A DNA stretch of 59,600 nucleotides from Copromyces sp. CBS 386.78 (Eukaryota; Ascomycota; Sordariomycetes; Sordariales; Sordariaceae): contig MU839269.1 in assembly GCA_030685235.1 (NCBI GenBank), forward strand, positions 1 to 59,600, given 5' to 3'. The translations under genes and the position numbers were made by a program. A model generated the notes under the pieces. That model was not told where the DNA came from. It saw nothing but the letters and a program-made list of their open reading frames with translations, and did not search any database. This document shows positions 23,401-33,331 of the stretch, piece by piece; the stretch's first letter is position 1, and the number at the start of each line of letters is the position of its first letter.

Positions 23401-23442
23401 TATAAGGCGCTTATTTTAAAAATATAATTTTTTATTAATTAA

Positions 23443-23513
23443 AGCCGGGATTCGAACGCACAACCTTTTAAAGAGTAAATTCAAATCTTCCTAATTAAGC
23501 CATCCTATCTTTT
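23443..23513 (-). other. tRNA-like sequence with A and B boxes (possible SINE head)
   Basis: Minus strand has TGGCTTAATTAGG, an A-box-like block, and about 45 nt later GTTCGAATCCCGG, close to a pol III B box in a T arm. ACTCTTTAAAAGGTTG between them resembles the anticodon region of tRNA-Lys(CUU) with about four bases lost, so the cloverleaf does not close and a functional tRNA is unlikely. A long purine-rich tract follows downstream, as in tRNA-derived SINEs. Confidence 0.4.
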
Positions 23514-26500
23514 ATTCGTTCCTTCCCTTTTTTCGCTCTTCTACCCAAAAGGCGCTAAGGAATTCCCAAGACTAAAGATCGCCAAGGCGCTAAAAAGACG
23601 CTAAAATTTTTTGAACCAATTAAATACCTCGCATCCAACCTAAACGGGCTGCGAAAATTCTGACCAATCCCAGTTGAGAAATCCAGATTCGACGGGCCAA
23701 TTACAGTACGAAGAACTTACATGGGTATTGCCCCTATTATAGAGAAGCTACGCTAAGAAGCTACGCTATGCTCGCTCACTTCGTGTAAACACTCCATTCT
23801 CTGACCATAACAGCTGCGCTTCAATTAGAATAATCGAAATACTATTTTTATACGCCGCTCCTTCTTCCTAAACTATTTATAGTAACTTTCCTTTCCTTAT
23901 CGTTTGCCTTTATTCCCACTTCGTTATTATCTTTTAAATTCTTACAACTCTACTAAAAATTATATAAACGTAAAGGCCCCTTCCTTCCTTCTATATAAAT
24001 TCTTCCCCGCCGCTACTTTTCGAATTTCCTTTTTTTCTTTATTTAATTAACTTTCAAAATAGCGTTTTTTTCTATTAGCCGTACTCCTAACTATCTTTCC
24101 AGCTATATATTTAATATTTTAAACTTTACAATTCGTATTAACTATAATATTATTAAATATAATATTAATTTCGTCTATATAATAAATTCCCTATCTCCGG
24201 AATTCCTTTATTCCCTTGCGCCTCTTCCTATTTTAGTATTTAAATTCTAATCCTTCGTCTAAGTATTAATTTCTAACCCCGCTTTCAACCTTCCCCCCGG
24301 CTAGTAAATCCTCCTTATTTTTATATTCGCCTCCTTTCTTCCTTATTAACTATATTAATTAGCGCTATCTATTATACTCCTTATTTCTACTATAATATAA
24401 AATTTACTAATTATATTTATTATACCCCGTCCTTGAATATAGTTATATTCTATACGCTCTTTATAGAATATACTTATTACATTAATATTAAAAGTAAATT
24501 TCCTCTTACAATTTTTTTTTCGTTTTCTTTTCTAACGTTCTTTAAAATACCGGTAAATAGAGCACTACTTATTCTATTACTAATATAAAATATATATTAA
24601 ATACTCCATTAAATTATTATAATAAATATAATACTATTTAAATTATAATTATTACTTTATCCCGTTCTTAAAACAATTTTACTTCTTTAGTCCATTATTT
24701 TTATAACGTTTATATTAATTTCTTTAAAAACGTATATAAGCGTTTAACCGAAGATAATCTTTTATATAACCCTAATATCCACCTTCGTTATTAGAATATA
24801 AAGGTCGAAGATTATTAGTATAAAGGATATTGCAAAATATTTTTAGCTGATTATTTTTCTACTCCTATTTTTAGCTCCAATAGAAAAAATATTAATATTA
24901 ATTCCCTAATAGTAATTAATAGCTTTATCGGCCCCCCTCCGGCTAATAAAAATTAGGTTTAATAGTATTGTAAGGTTATTAAAAATTAAGAATTAAGAAT
25001 TAATATACTTTATAAACTTTTCGCCACGAATAAATATTAATTAAATATTTTAACGTACTATATTCGCAGCTAAATAACTACTATAATTAGTATAATTTAA
25101 TTCCTCTTTTTCCTATTTCTCTTATACTCTCTTATTCTAATATTATAATTAAATATATTTAAAAATACTACGCGAATTTATCGCGCTACTCTCCCTCTAA
25201 TTCGACTACTAAATAATGCTCGTTTAACCTATTACATTATAATACTTACGAAAGGATTTTCTTAATTCGGGTTTTATTATTTAAATAAATTTAGAATTCT
25301 TCTTTCGTCTACGGCCAATCGGTAACTATTATTTAATAGTCGGCTATTTATAAATAGTCTAGGATAATATACGTAAAGATTTCTTTATTTATTCTATAAA
25401 AATAAATTAGTATTATAATATCCGGAACCTTCTTCTAAAAGAGGAAGGACCGGAGGACAATAATTTCCGTCCTTATTTAAATAAAAAGGGAACTCTTTAT
25501 TTTAAATAATAAGTATTACTCGTTGTCGTCCTCTAATTATTAGGCTTCCTTCCTTTTTCGCTTCGTATTAATTATATACTATTTTATACTATTATTATTA
25601 AACTTCGGGTTAAAGTTAGCGATAGTAAATTCGTACTATCGGCCTAATTTAATTACTACTACCGCTAATTAATAATTATAGTACAATATTTATTATCTTA
25701 TTATTACTTCTTCTAATTACCCCTTATAATCTATAACGGTTAATTCTAATATTTACAACGGGGGTAATAGCACTCTTATTATTAGGGGCGGACTTATTAT
25801 AATTATTAGAAATTTCTCTATTAATATTTATTCTTTAACCTATTTAATTTTAGTAGTATTATTTTCTAATTTATCGGCGGGTAGCCGACCCCTTACTCTC
25901 TTTATTTAAATACAGCTAACTGCTTAAACTATAGTCCTTCGGACGAACCCTATTTAATTCGTACGGGCGAGCCTTTCTTCGAAGGCCCTAACCCATTTAT
26001 TAAAATAGAAGTCGAACGGCGGATAAAAAATTTCCGTTTTTAAGTTCCTTATTAGCGTAATTTTATACGCCCCGGCGATAACTTTTAAATATTTAATTTA
26101 GTATTTAACTAATCCAATCGCTATCCTTCGTAATTTGCTGTAAACTTCGGTCGGTTAGTAGAAGGCTAATATTCTATATACGATCGCACTTTGAATATAT
26201 TTATATAAATCTCCTTCGTTCGCGTAAAAGAATAACCTTAAATCTTCGCCGCTAATTATATCAATATATTTATTTGCGTAACTATCTTCTTTTCATTGCT
26301 TCCCCGTATATTCGGTAGTTGAATTTCCGATCTAACTAAACCCTAAGGAATTTAATCGACTCTATTAGTTTAAATACGACTCCCCCAATTTGGAGAATTT
26401 CCGTTCTTAGTTCCTTCGTCCGCGTAAAATGTATAAGCTCCGTTTTACTTACTTCGAACTCCATCCCTCTCTCAACTGCCCAACCCGAACAGATGTCCCA

Positions 26501-26545
26501 TGCCGCTTGGAGCGTCCGACTAGGAAGACGAAAGATAAGTATTAT

Positions 26546-26871
26546 TACGCTAGGAAATTTAGTTGAACGAGTTTACTATTACGTAAAAACGATTTATTCA
26601 CTTATATTAAAGGGAAACGCGGCTTTTGAAATAATATAAAAGGCTATTTATAAAAATATAAAACTATATTACTTAGATCTAAATAAATAAATATTTTTCT
26701 AAATTCATGAGTCGTTAAAACGAGGTTATAGCGTAGTTTTATATTATTGGAAGGACGATTTTAAATAAATGCTTAGTATATTTATCCTAATTAATAAAGT
26801 ACTACTTATTATATTTTTAAATAAAGCCTTTAATAAAATTAAAATAAGGTATAGCTCTTCCGAAATAAAAG
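26546..26871 (+). pseudogene. G3 RNase H, part 1
   Basis: Reads SLILKGNAAFEII, then ESLKRGYSVVLYYWKDDFK, then RYSSSEIK up to the LTR element. This fits the N-terminal half of a Gypsy RNase H domain (family pattern DASKRGFGVVLYH...RYSSSELEV). It joins in frame with 29052 when the LTR element and one AAAAG are removed. Confidence 0.75.
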
Positions 26872-27094
26872 TGTCATGGGGCTAGCGCCCTGGGGTTGTA
26901 ACCTGGTTGATACCAGGTCATAACCTGCGAGGCTCTGGCTCGGCTGCCCCGGCCTTGGCACGGTAGTGCACAAAACCCTTTCCGACTGCACCCTTCTAGT
27001 GCAGTCTCTTTCCTTCCTTTTCTTCCTTATCAAATATAGCATTTCAACCATTATACGACTGCTCGTTGTACCTTACTCTTATAGATCCGTTACA
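26872..27094 (+). repeat. 5' LTR of the gag-only element
   Basis: 223 bp, highly similar to the 3' LTR with mainly transition differences. The 70-codon minus-strand open frame over it is not a gene. Confidence 0.95.
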
Positions 27095-27354
27095 TTATAT
27101 TTGACCCTCTTTTCAATACCCCGTTGCTATTCTTTCGTAGGCACGCCCAAAGAGTCTCCTTTCGTTGCGCTGTTTCCTCTTTGCAACGAAATCCCTTACC
27201 CTCCCCCGCCGTTACAATATCTTAGCAGCAATTTCCATAGGTGCCTTAGGCCAATACTTCGCTAAAGCGATACCGATAATTCGCTTCGTCTATCGAATAG
27301 CTTATCGCTAAAGTCGCTACTTTTAAGACTTCCCCTCTACCCGACTCGCCTGCT

Positions 27355-28120
27355 AAGAAGCCGGTCCTCCCCTACTTCGAAAAATTTTCCGGGGATAAAA
27401 CAGATTTCGAAATTTGGGTGCTTAGTGCCCATACTAAACTCTACGTCGACAACCTCGCTATCGGTAATATAGAAACGTAGTTCTACTATCTGCTCGCTTG
27501 CCTATCACCCCCCATCAAGCGCCCTTTCGTTACATTCTCTAATACCCCTTCCTCCCATTCGCCGATCGCCCTTATTAACAAGCTTCGCCTTACCTACGGT
27601 AAAGCTAACGCAAGTAAGAAGGCTGGCTAAGAATTCGCCGCTATATAATAACGATCTAACGAATCCGTTACCGCTTTCCTAGTTCGATATAAAAAAGTAT
27701 TCTATAGAGCGCAGGCCAACTCGTGGCCCGACGTAGCGATAATTAATTTACTAACCTATACATTGAATAAAGAATAGAAATAACGCTTCGCCGACCATAC
27801 CGACGTGCTAGAGCAATACTTAAACCTGTTTACGTACTTACAACGCCTTAATAGTAATACTTTCCTTATTTCGACTTCTTCGAAATAATAGGTTAATAAT
27901 AACGCTAATAATCCTATAGATACCTCTATCAACGTTACAGTAGCTTCGCCGTCTTAGAAGTAGAAGAACCGGTAGAAGAAGGAGGGTAAGTATACTAATT
28001 ATAGGAATAGCTCCTATTAGTTCAAATAGTATAAAAAGATACGGTTGAATAACGTTTAACTTAGCCCGGTTGGGGGCTCAGGCGGTTACAATAGCGATAG
28101 CTAAGAAGAGGAGGATATAA
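27355..28120 (+). pseudogene. Gag-like frame of the short LTR element
   Basis: Reads LPYFEKFSGDKTDFEIWVLS, later RAQANSWPDVAIINLLTYTL, then a Ser/Lys-rich tail. The F-x-G-D...F-x-x-W opening and the PD-x-x-x-x-x-L block are the pattern of retrotransposon Gag capsid domains. No zinc knuckle was found. In-frame stops are TAG/TAA at Gln-like sites, fewer than in G1, G2 or G4. It would form or co-assemble in virus-like particles. Confidence 0.65.
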
Positions 28121-28823
28121 ATTGAGTAGTGCTTTATTAAGGGCTGCCCTGATAAGACTACGGTAGAGGGAGGTCTATACGTCCGTATAGGAGGGACCTC
28201 TGTAGCTGTTGAAGTACGGTGTCTACTAGCTAGGCGCCGATTAGTCTTCTTCCACCCCTTTATACGTACCTCTATAGAGGATCTGCTGTAAAACGCAACC
28301 GCAGGAGGGCAGCAGATATTACATTTCGTAAGTATAACGATTATTAAGCCCGCTTCTGGCGAGGGGCGTATAGGAGCGGCGGCTCTATAGTTACGGTAGT
28401 AATGAGGGCTCCTACTGGTAGGAGAAGTAGAGCGATACGAAGTACTGGGTGAAGGCCTTAATTTTGTTAATTATCTCCAGCATTGATTGCTAACGTATTA
28501 CGGCAGAAGAGACGTCCCGGATAGGCAAGGCCTAGATGTGTTCCCTAATTTAGTCTTGGTTCCCGTGCACTGGGAGTAGCTCTATGAGGGTAGGTGCCTC
28601 GTAAGGGTACCACCGATTCGGGTAGGGAGTAGGTGGTCGTGCAGCGTTTGTTTGGGGGCTTAGTTGTAGATATCTTTTTTCTAGTATTGTATTTTTTCTT
28701 CCCCGTTAGATGAATATTAGGTTAGGTGTGGCTGGGCTGGATTTCTTTCGTTCTTTGTGTAATTTTAGCTGCTTGGTGATTTGTGCGCAGGGCCGCGCTC
28801 CCTAAGGGGGAGCAGGGGGGTAA
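28121..28823 (+). other. Non-coding internal region of the gag-only LTR element
   Basis: No coding sequence recognised. The region is comparatively GC-rich and has a short stem candidate around 28150-28210 (GGAGGTCTATACGTCCG facing CGTATAGGAGGGACCTC). It is conserved, in reverse complement, in the copy at 54845-55365, so it belongs to the element, perhaps for packaging or priming. Confidence 0.6.
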
Positions 28824-29046
28824 TGTCATGGGGCTAGCGCCCTGGGGTTGTAACCTGGTTGATACTAGGTTATGACCTGCGAGGCTCTGGCTCGGCTGCC
28901 CCGGCCTTGGCACGGTGGTGCACAAAACCCTTTCCGACTGCACCCTTCTGGTGTAGTCTCTTTCCTTCCTTTTCTTCCTTGTCAAATATAGCATTTCAAC
29001 TATCACACGACTGCTCGCTGTGCCTTACTCTTGCAGACCCGTTACA
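28824..29046 (+). repeat. 3' LTR of the gag-only element
   Basis: 223 bp, paired with 26872-27094, ending GACCCGTTACA. Confidence 0.95.
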
Positions 29047-29051
29047 AAAAG

Positions 29052-29563
29052 TAATATATTTAATATACATAATTAAACATTTATATACCTTTTTATACTC
29101 TTTTAACTATTCTATTATTGTATTTACCGATCATTTTGCTATGAAAAGTATTTACGAATAAATTACCTTCAATACTTTATTTATAAATAGAAGAAACTGC
29201 CGACTAATTAATATATTTATTTATTTCTTGTAACACAATTTATAAATTTACTATATTATAGGTAAATTGAATTATATTCCTAACGCTTTAAGCAAATTAA
29301 AAGCGAGGGGTAACGAAAATAGTTAATTAGACGAAGTCCCTATATTAAATTAAATTTGGTTTATTTGTACCGAGGTTTAGATAAGTCCTATAATAAAGAG
29401 GAATTTCGTGTAAGGCTACGAAGCCGATTTAAAGTATATAAATATTGTTTCGGATATTAAAATTTATAGGGGTGCTATTGAGGTCGATGGCGTCGTTTTA
29501 AGCGCCGGGTATCTGTTCGAGATAATTAATAGTTTATTCTATAATATTATTGTAAATAATAAA
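29052..29563 (+). pseudogene. G3 RNase H, part 2, and linker
   Basis: Continues as VIYLIYIIKHLYTFLYSFNY, then VFTDHFAMKSIYE with the catalytic-type Asp kept, then IIGKLNYIPNALSKLKARG, matching the IPGKLNYVPDALSRL signature at the end of Gypsy RNase H. Then SDIKIYRGAIEVDGVVLSAG and a linker toward integrase until a MITE interrupts it. Confidence 0.8.
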
Positions 29564-30012
29564 GAGAACCTCTATCTGCACGGGGTAAAAACTCTATCTG
29601 CACGGGGATCCACTTTGTGTTTTTTAAGTATAACTTTGTCAAACTTTGGTGTATGAAATTAAAAGTAGGACTAATTTACTCGTCGATTTTTAACAGATTT
29701 TTAGAAGTATGTACCAACTTTGTAGCCCTCTTATAGCCTTAGGCGTTATCGAAATCCTACTTTCTTGGAATTTTGGACTTTTAATATTTCTAAATATTCA
29801 TTTATAATCGCTTCTTTCCCTAAGGTTTTCTCAAGCTACAAGGTATATACGCTATTTATGAGGATACTGCCAGGTAGAGAAAGAAATAAGGAAAAATCTA
29901 ATATACTTTTTGCCTTGTTTTTATACCTCCTAGTGCTCCAAAAAGGACATTCAAAGTCACTTTTTCTTCCCCGTGCAGATAGAGTTTTTACCCCGTGCAG
30001 ATAGAGTTTCTC
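29564..30012. mobile_element. MITE C (8-bp TSD, GAGA-ended TIR element)
   Basis: 449 bp with a perfect 8-bp TSD, ATAATAAA (29556-29563 and 30013-30020). TIRs of about 44 bp contain two copies of CTCTATCTGCACGGGG separated by TAAAAA, a 22-bp period, with one mismatch between ends. The interior has no credible gene (a 79-codon open frame is present) but includes AAGTATAACTTTG, also found in MITE A1. It sits between RNase H and integrase of G3. Confidence 0.9.
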
Positions 30013-30020
30013 ATAATAAA

Positions 30021-30753
30021 AAGTATTATTTGGTAAAGACCGTATAATATACGATTTTAAAGATTATATAATAATAAAGAAAATTTATTAAGTGGCTAAA
30101 TATATTTGGTATTACCCTATATACTAATTAAACCGTACTAATAAAAAAGTAAATACCGGTAATTATTAAATAATTAATCCCGAATATACTTTACTAATAC
30201 GTATTATCGCTTTAAACTTTATTATAAATCTATTGAAAGTAAAGGTAATAAATATATTTTAGTATTTAGAAGGCTTTAACTTCTTTAATACCTTTATACC
30301 CGTTATATAGTATATAAATAAATATACCCGGCTTATTCTAGGCTACTCCATATGTATAGTAGAGGATTAGGGTAAAGTATTAATAAGGGAATTATTGTTA
30401 GGAGATTGGAGTATACTTTAAGCTATTATATTTAACCGAACCCGAAAATTTATTTTAAAGCTTTAGAAAAGTATGTAGTCCGCTATAAAGACAAAACTAT
30501 TAATAATTACCGCGTATTACCTTTAAAGTAATAATTTAATTGAAAAGTGTAATTAAAACGTGGAAAAAGCTATTAAATACTATGATTTTATAAACCCCGA
30601 TTTAAATTAAGTCGAAATTTTACCCAATTTGTAATAGAATTTTAATAGCGCTTACTTTAAACCCTTTAAATTATCCCCTTACAAACAAATCTTTAAATTT
30701 AAACTTTTAAAACCTCTAAACATTATTATTAAAAAATATATCCTAATAACTGT
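30021..30753 (+). pseudogene. G3 integrase, decayed
   Basis: The end is recognisable: near 30590-30740 the frame reads a stretch like PNLQWNFNSAYSKPLKLSPY after removing stops, followed by EQIFKFKLLKPLDIII, the typical C-terminal part of the integrase core in this lineage. The zinc finger and DDE residues upstream are too eroded to assign. It is ended by ZY2. Confidence 0.6.
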
Positions 30754-31392
30754 AGACTCATCCGTCAAATTTTTTTTAAACTAAGATTTCTCGTCAAATA
30801 GAGGGTGTACGGACCTCTGGCCGGGTACAAAATAACCGCTAAGAAATGGCGGTCATTTTGGTGCCCTTTTTATTTTCTGGGTTAGGGTTATTAGTGAAGA
30901 AAAAAACTTGGTCATTTTGAACCTCGAGGATTTACGGCTGCCCAGAATCACAGCCACAATCACAGCCACAATCGCAGCCACAATCGCATTCACCACAGTC
31001 GCTCACCGCGGTCGCATTCAAATAACTACTCTTTTCGATTTTTCTCAACAACCGGACCTCGTAACACGATGTAAAAGCACCAAAATAACCGCATAATTGA
31101 GGCGAACATTTTAACGGTTTTTTCATTTGGATGTATTCCTTCGTTGAGGAGTAGTATTGCCGGGAGAGTTTGATGCACGGGCCTCGAGTTCAGCTGAGTT
31201 GCAAAATTTCCCGATTGGGATGATGAGCTCCGCAATTATTTGCACTCGGATCACTATAGACAGAACCGCCGCTCCTTCTAATTTCGTCGCTTCGGTGGGC
31301 TCACGGACCGCGCGACCTTTGGTGCGTGTTCTTTCGTGACACCTTTGGTGAGCCCACCTCAACGCCTCCACGGTGGAAGGATGGGCGTTTTA
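30754..31392 (-). mobile_element. ZY2: partial ZY repeat
   Basis: Read on the minus strand it starts TAAAACGCCCATCC at 31392 and carries the GC-rich body and the short-repeat zone (30940-31020, CACAGCCACAATC type), ending at the AAATTTGACGGATGAGTC block. It lacks the A-rich tract and the 3' stem-loop half found in ZY1 and ZY3. Body sequence is highly similar to ZY1 and ZY3 and keeps CpA. Overlapping open frames of 60-82 codons on both strands are not called. Confidence 0.7.
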
Positions 31393-32143
31393 ATAATATA
31401 GTAATATTAAAGATAGGAGAATTTTTCGTATTAATTTTACTATTCTTATAAAAGCGGACAAATTTCTAGTCGATATTTATATAGTAATCCTTAGGCGGCT
31501 GATTTTCTACGCGAGGGGGGTAGATTTCTCCGAACTTAAGCTCTTAAGCTAGCCAATTCTAAGTTTCCAAATTCTAACGTATAAAGGCTTTATAAATAGC
31601 GTAGTAAATATTCTTAGGAAGACCCTAATATAAAATATACGGGAATAAAGGACCCTTTAGAATAAGGGTAGTAGGCGAAGAGACGGCGGGTAAAAAAGGT
31701 ATTATAGTAGGTTTACTAAAAAAAAATCTTTAATAGTCGAATTAGGAGGGGTAGAAAAAATATTTAGGGATTTAGTATAAATAAATTATTAAAAGTAGAA
31801 ATTTAAAAGAAGAAATCTAGTAAGGGAAGGCCGTTCTCTTATAAATAGCTAGTAAGTTTTAAAGTTTAATCTCCTCCTTTCTTTAAGGGGGCTATAATTT
31901 CCTATATAAACGTTTTTTTTTCTAAATATTAATTACGTACCGGGTCTCGTCCCTAGATAAAATAAAGGGGATAAAGAAAAAATCTTCTTAAAGAGGTTTA
32001 AAAAGGAGGGTATTTAAATAGAGTTTTGAGGTTAGAACTGTTTATTGAGGTACTTCCTAGTATAAAATTGGTAGAAGAATACCTTTACCCTTATTTATTA
32101 ATTTAAGCTAATGTTTATTTATATTCTAAATTACTAAACTTTT
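31393..32143 (+). other. Decayed sequence left of LINE-3, possible 5' part of the unknown frame
   Basis: No ORF above the noise. A stretch near 32035-32155 reads ELFIEVLPSIKLVEEYLYPYL followed by ANVYLYSKLLNFFREGI with one TAA, which looks like former coding sequence on the + strand and continues across LINE-3. Otherwise nothing recognised. Confidence 0.35.
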
Positions 32144-32157
32144 TTAGGGAAGGTATA
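32144..32157. repeat. Left 14-bp target-site duplication of LINE-3
   Basis: TTAGGGAAGGTATA, identical at 33318-33331. It defines both ends of LINE-3 exactly. Confidence 0.95.
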
Positions 32158-33317
32158 ATAATAATAATAGTCTTATTCCCTATGCTATTTATTTATAGCG
32201 CTTTATTAGCATGGGGTACTTCTCCTAGTTCTCTAGAAGAAATTGTACGGCGATAAGTGCCGTCGGATGAAAACCACTAGTTCCTTTCGGTCGCGAATAA
32301 TTTGCGCTTACTCTATTTTAATTCTATTTATAGCGGTATTTACCTACTGCTTTAGTAAATAAATTACTTCCCTTCTACTACTTTCGATTTAATATTAGAA
32401 TAATCGAGATATTATTTTCGTACGCCGTTCCTTCTTCCTAAACCGCTTATAGTAATCGTCCCTTCCCTATTATTTACTTTTATTCCTACTTCGTCGTTAT
32501 CTTTTAAATTCCTATAATTCTATTAAAGTTTATATAAGCGTAAGGGCCCTTTCCTTCCCTCTATAAGAATTCTTCCCTACTACTATTTTTTGAATTTCCC
32601 TTTCTTTTTTATTTAATTAGTTTTTAAAATAGCGTCCTCTTTTACTAATTATATTCCTAACCGTCTTCCCGGTTATATATTTAACCCCCTAGGCTTTACG
32701 ATTCGTATTAATTGTAATGCCGCTAAGTATAGTATTAATTTCGTTTATATAATAAATTCCCCGTCCTTTAAGCTCCCTTATTCCTCTATACCCCCTTTTT
32801 CCCCGGCGTTTAAGCTTTAATCCCTCGTCCGGGTATTAATTTCTAACCCCGCCTTTAACTTTCCTTCCGGCCGGTAAATTTTCTTTATCTTTATGTTCGC
32901 TTTCCATCCTCCTTATTAACTACAGGCATTAATTAATGTTGTCCGTTATATTCTTTACCTTTACTATAGTATAAAATTTATTAATTATATTTATAGTACT
33001 TTATCTTTTAATATAGTTACGTTTTATACGTTCTTTGCGTAGTATATTTGCTATATTAATACTAAGAGTAAGTTTCTTCCCGCGGTCTTCTTTTCGTTTT
33101 CTTCTTTGACGTTCTTCGAAACGCCGGCAAATAGAACGCTATTTGTCCTATTACTAATACGAAATATATGTTGAATACTCCGTTAGGTTGTTATAATAAG
33201 CGTAATGCCGTTTAGGTTGTAGTTATTGTTTTATCCCGCTCTTAGAGCGATTCTAGTCCCCTAGTTCGTCGTCTTCGTAGCGCCTGTGTCGATTTCCTTA
33301 GAGACGTGCGTGAGCGC
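32158..33317 (-). mobile_element. LINE-3: 1.16 kb 5'-truncated LINE copy with (ATT)n tail
   Basis: Minus-strand copy covering only the 3' 1.16 kb of the family, flanked by a 14-bp TSD and ending in GGGAATAAGACTATT plus ATT units at 32158-32173. This is the textbook product of target-primed reverse transcription with 5' truncation. It retains the uninterrupted 3' UTR and the 3' stem-loop (arms 32178-32185 and 32209-32216), so it serves as the reference for the interrupted copies. Confidence 0.92.
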
Positions 33318-33331
33318 TTAGGGAAGGTATA

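Larger units (their letters stand above)
22416..23823. mobile_element. F: inverted-repeat-bounded composite insertion in LINE-2
   Basis: Foreign block inside LINE-2. A right-end TGAAGCGCAGCTGTTATGG (reading inward from 23823) pairs with TAAAGCGCAGCTATTATAGG at 22450, so a TIR of about 25 bp is likely, although 34 more foreign bases precede the left repeat. It contains, in order, a 56-bp minisatellite, (TTTTTA)n, a ZY-like fragment, a GC-rich duplication, a polypyrimidine tract and a tRNA-like segment. No coding sequence and no clear TSD. It could be one composite element or several insertions. Confidence 0.45.
22185..26545 (-). mobile_element. LINE-2: 5'-truncated LINE copy inserted in G3
   Basis: Minus-strand copy of the LINE. 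Its 5' end lies near 26545, just after the RT catalytic block; the best segment reads RTLQAAWDICSGWAVERG, then FEVSKTELIHFTR and LDRKFNY (26300-26520), a typical LINE RT thumb. It continues to the shared 3' UTR (22210-22430). G3 coding resumes in frame on its 5' side. It is itself interrupted by insertion F (about 22416-23823); removing this restores GATCTAATATTAGAAT as in LINE-3. The (ATT)n tail is reduced. Confidence 0.8.
26872..29046 (+). mobile_element. Short non-autonomous LTR retrotransposon carrying only gag
   Basis: 2,175 bp with a perfect 5-bp TSD, AAAAG (26867-26871 and 29047-29051), and 223-bp LTRs, TGTCATGGGG...GTTACA. The internal 1.73 kb has a gag-like frame and about 0.7 kb without recognisable coding; protease, RT, RNase H and integrase are absent. 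A polypurine stretch (GGGGGAGCAGGGGGG) precedes the 3' LTR. It must depend on enzymes from another element. It is much less RIP-mutated than its surroundings, so it is one of the youngest insertions. It splits G3 RNase H in frame. Confidence 0.95.

Noticed and set aside
23152..23427. 91-codon Phe-rich open frame
   Set aside because: Artefact of a T/C tract.
23443..23513. Functional tRNA-Lys gene
   Set aside because: Anticodon arm is short by about four bases and the T stem does not pair; kept only as tRNA-like.
32144..32149. TTAGGG as a telomere repeat
   Set aside because: Single hexamer within a LINE target-site duplication; no array.
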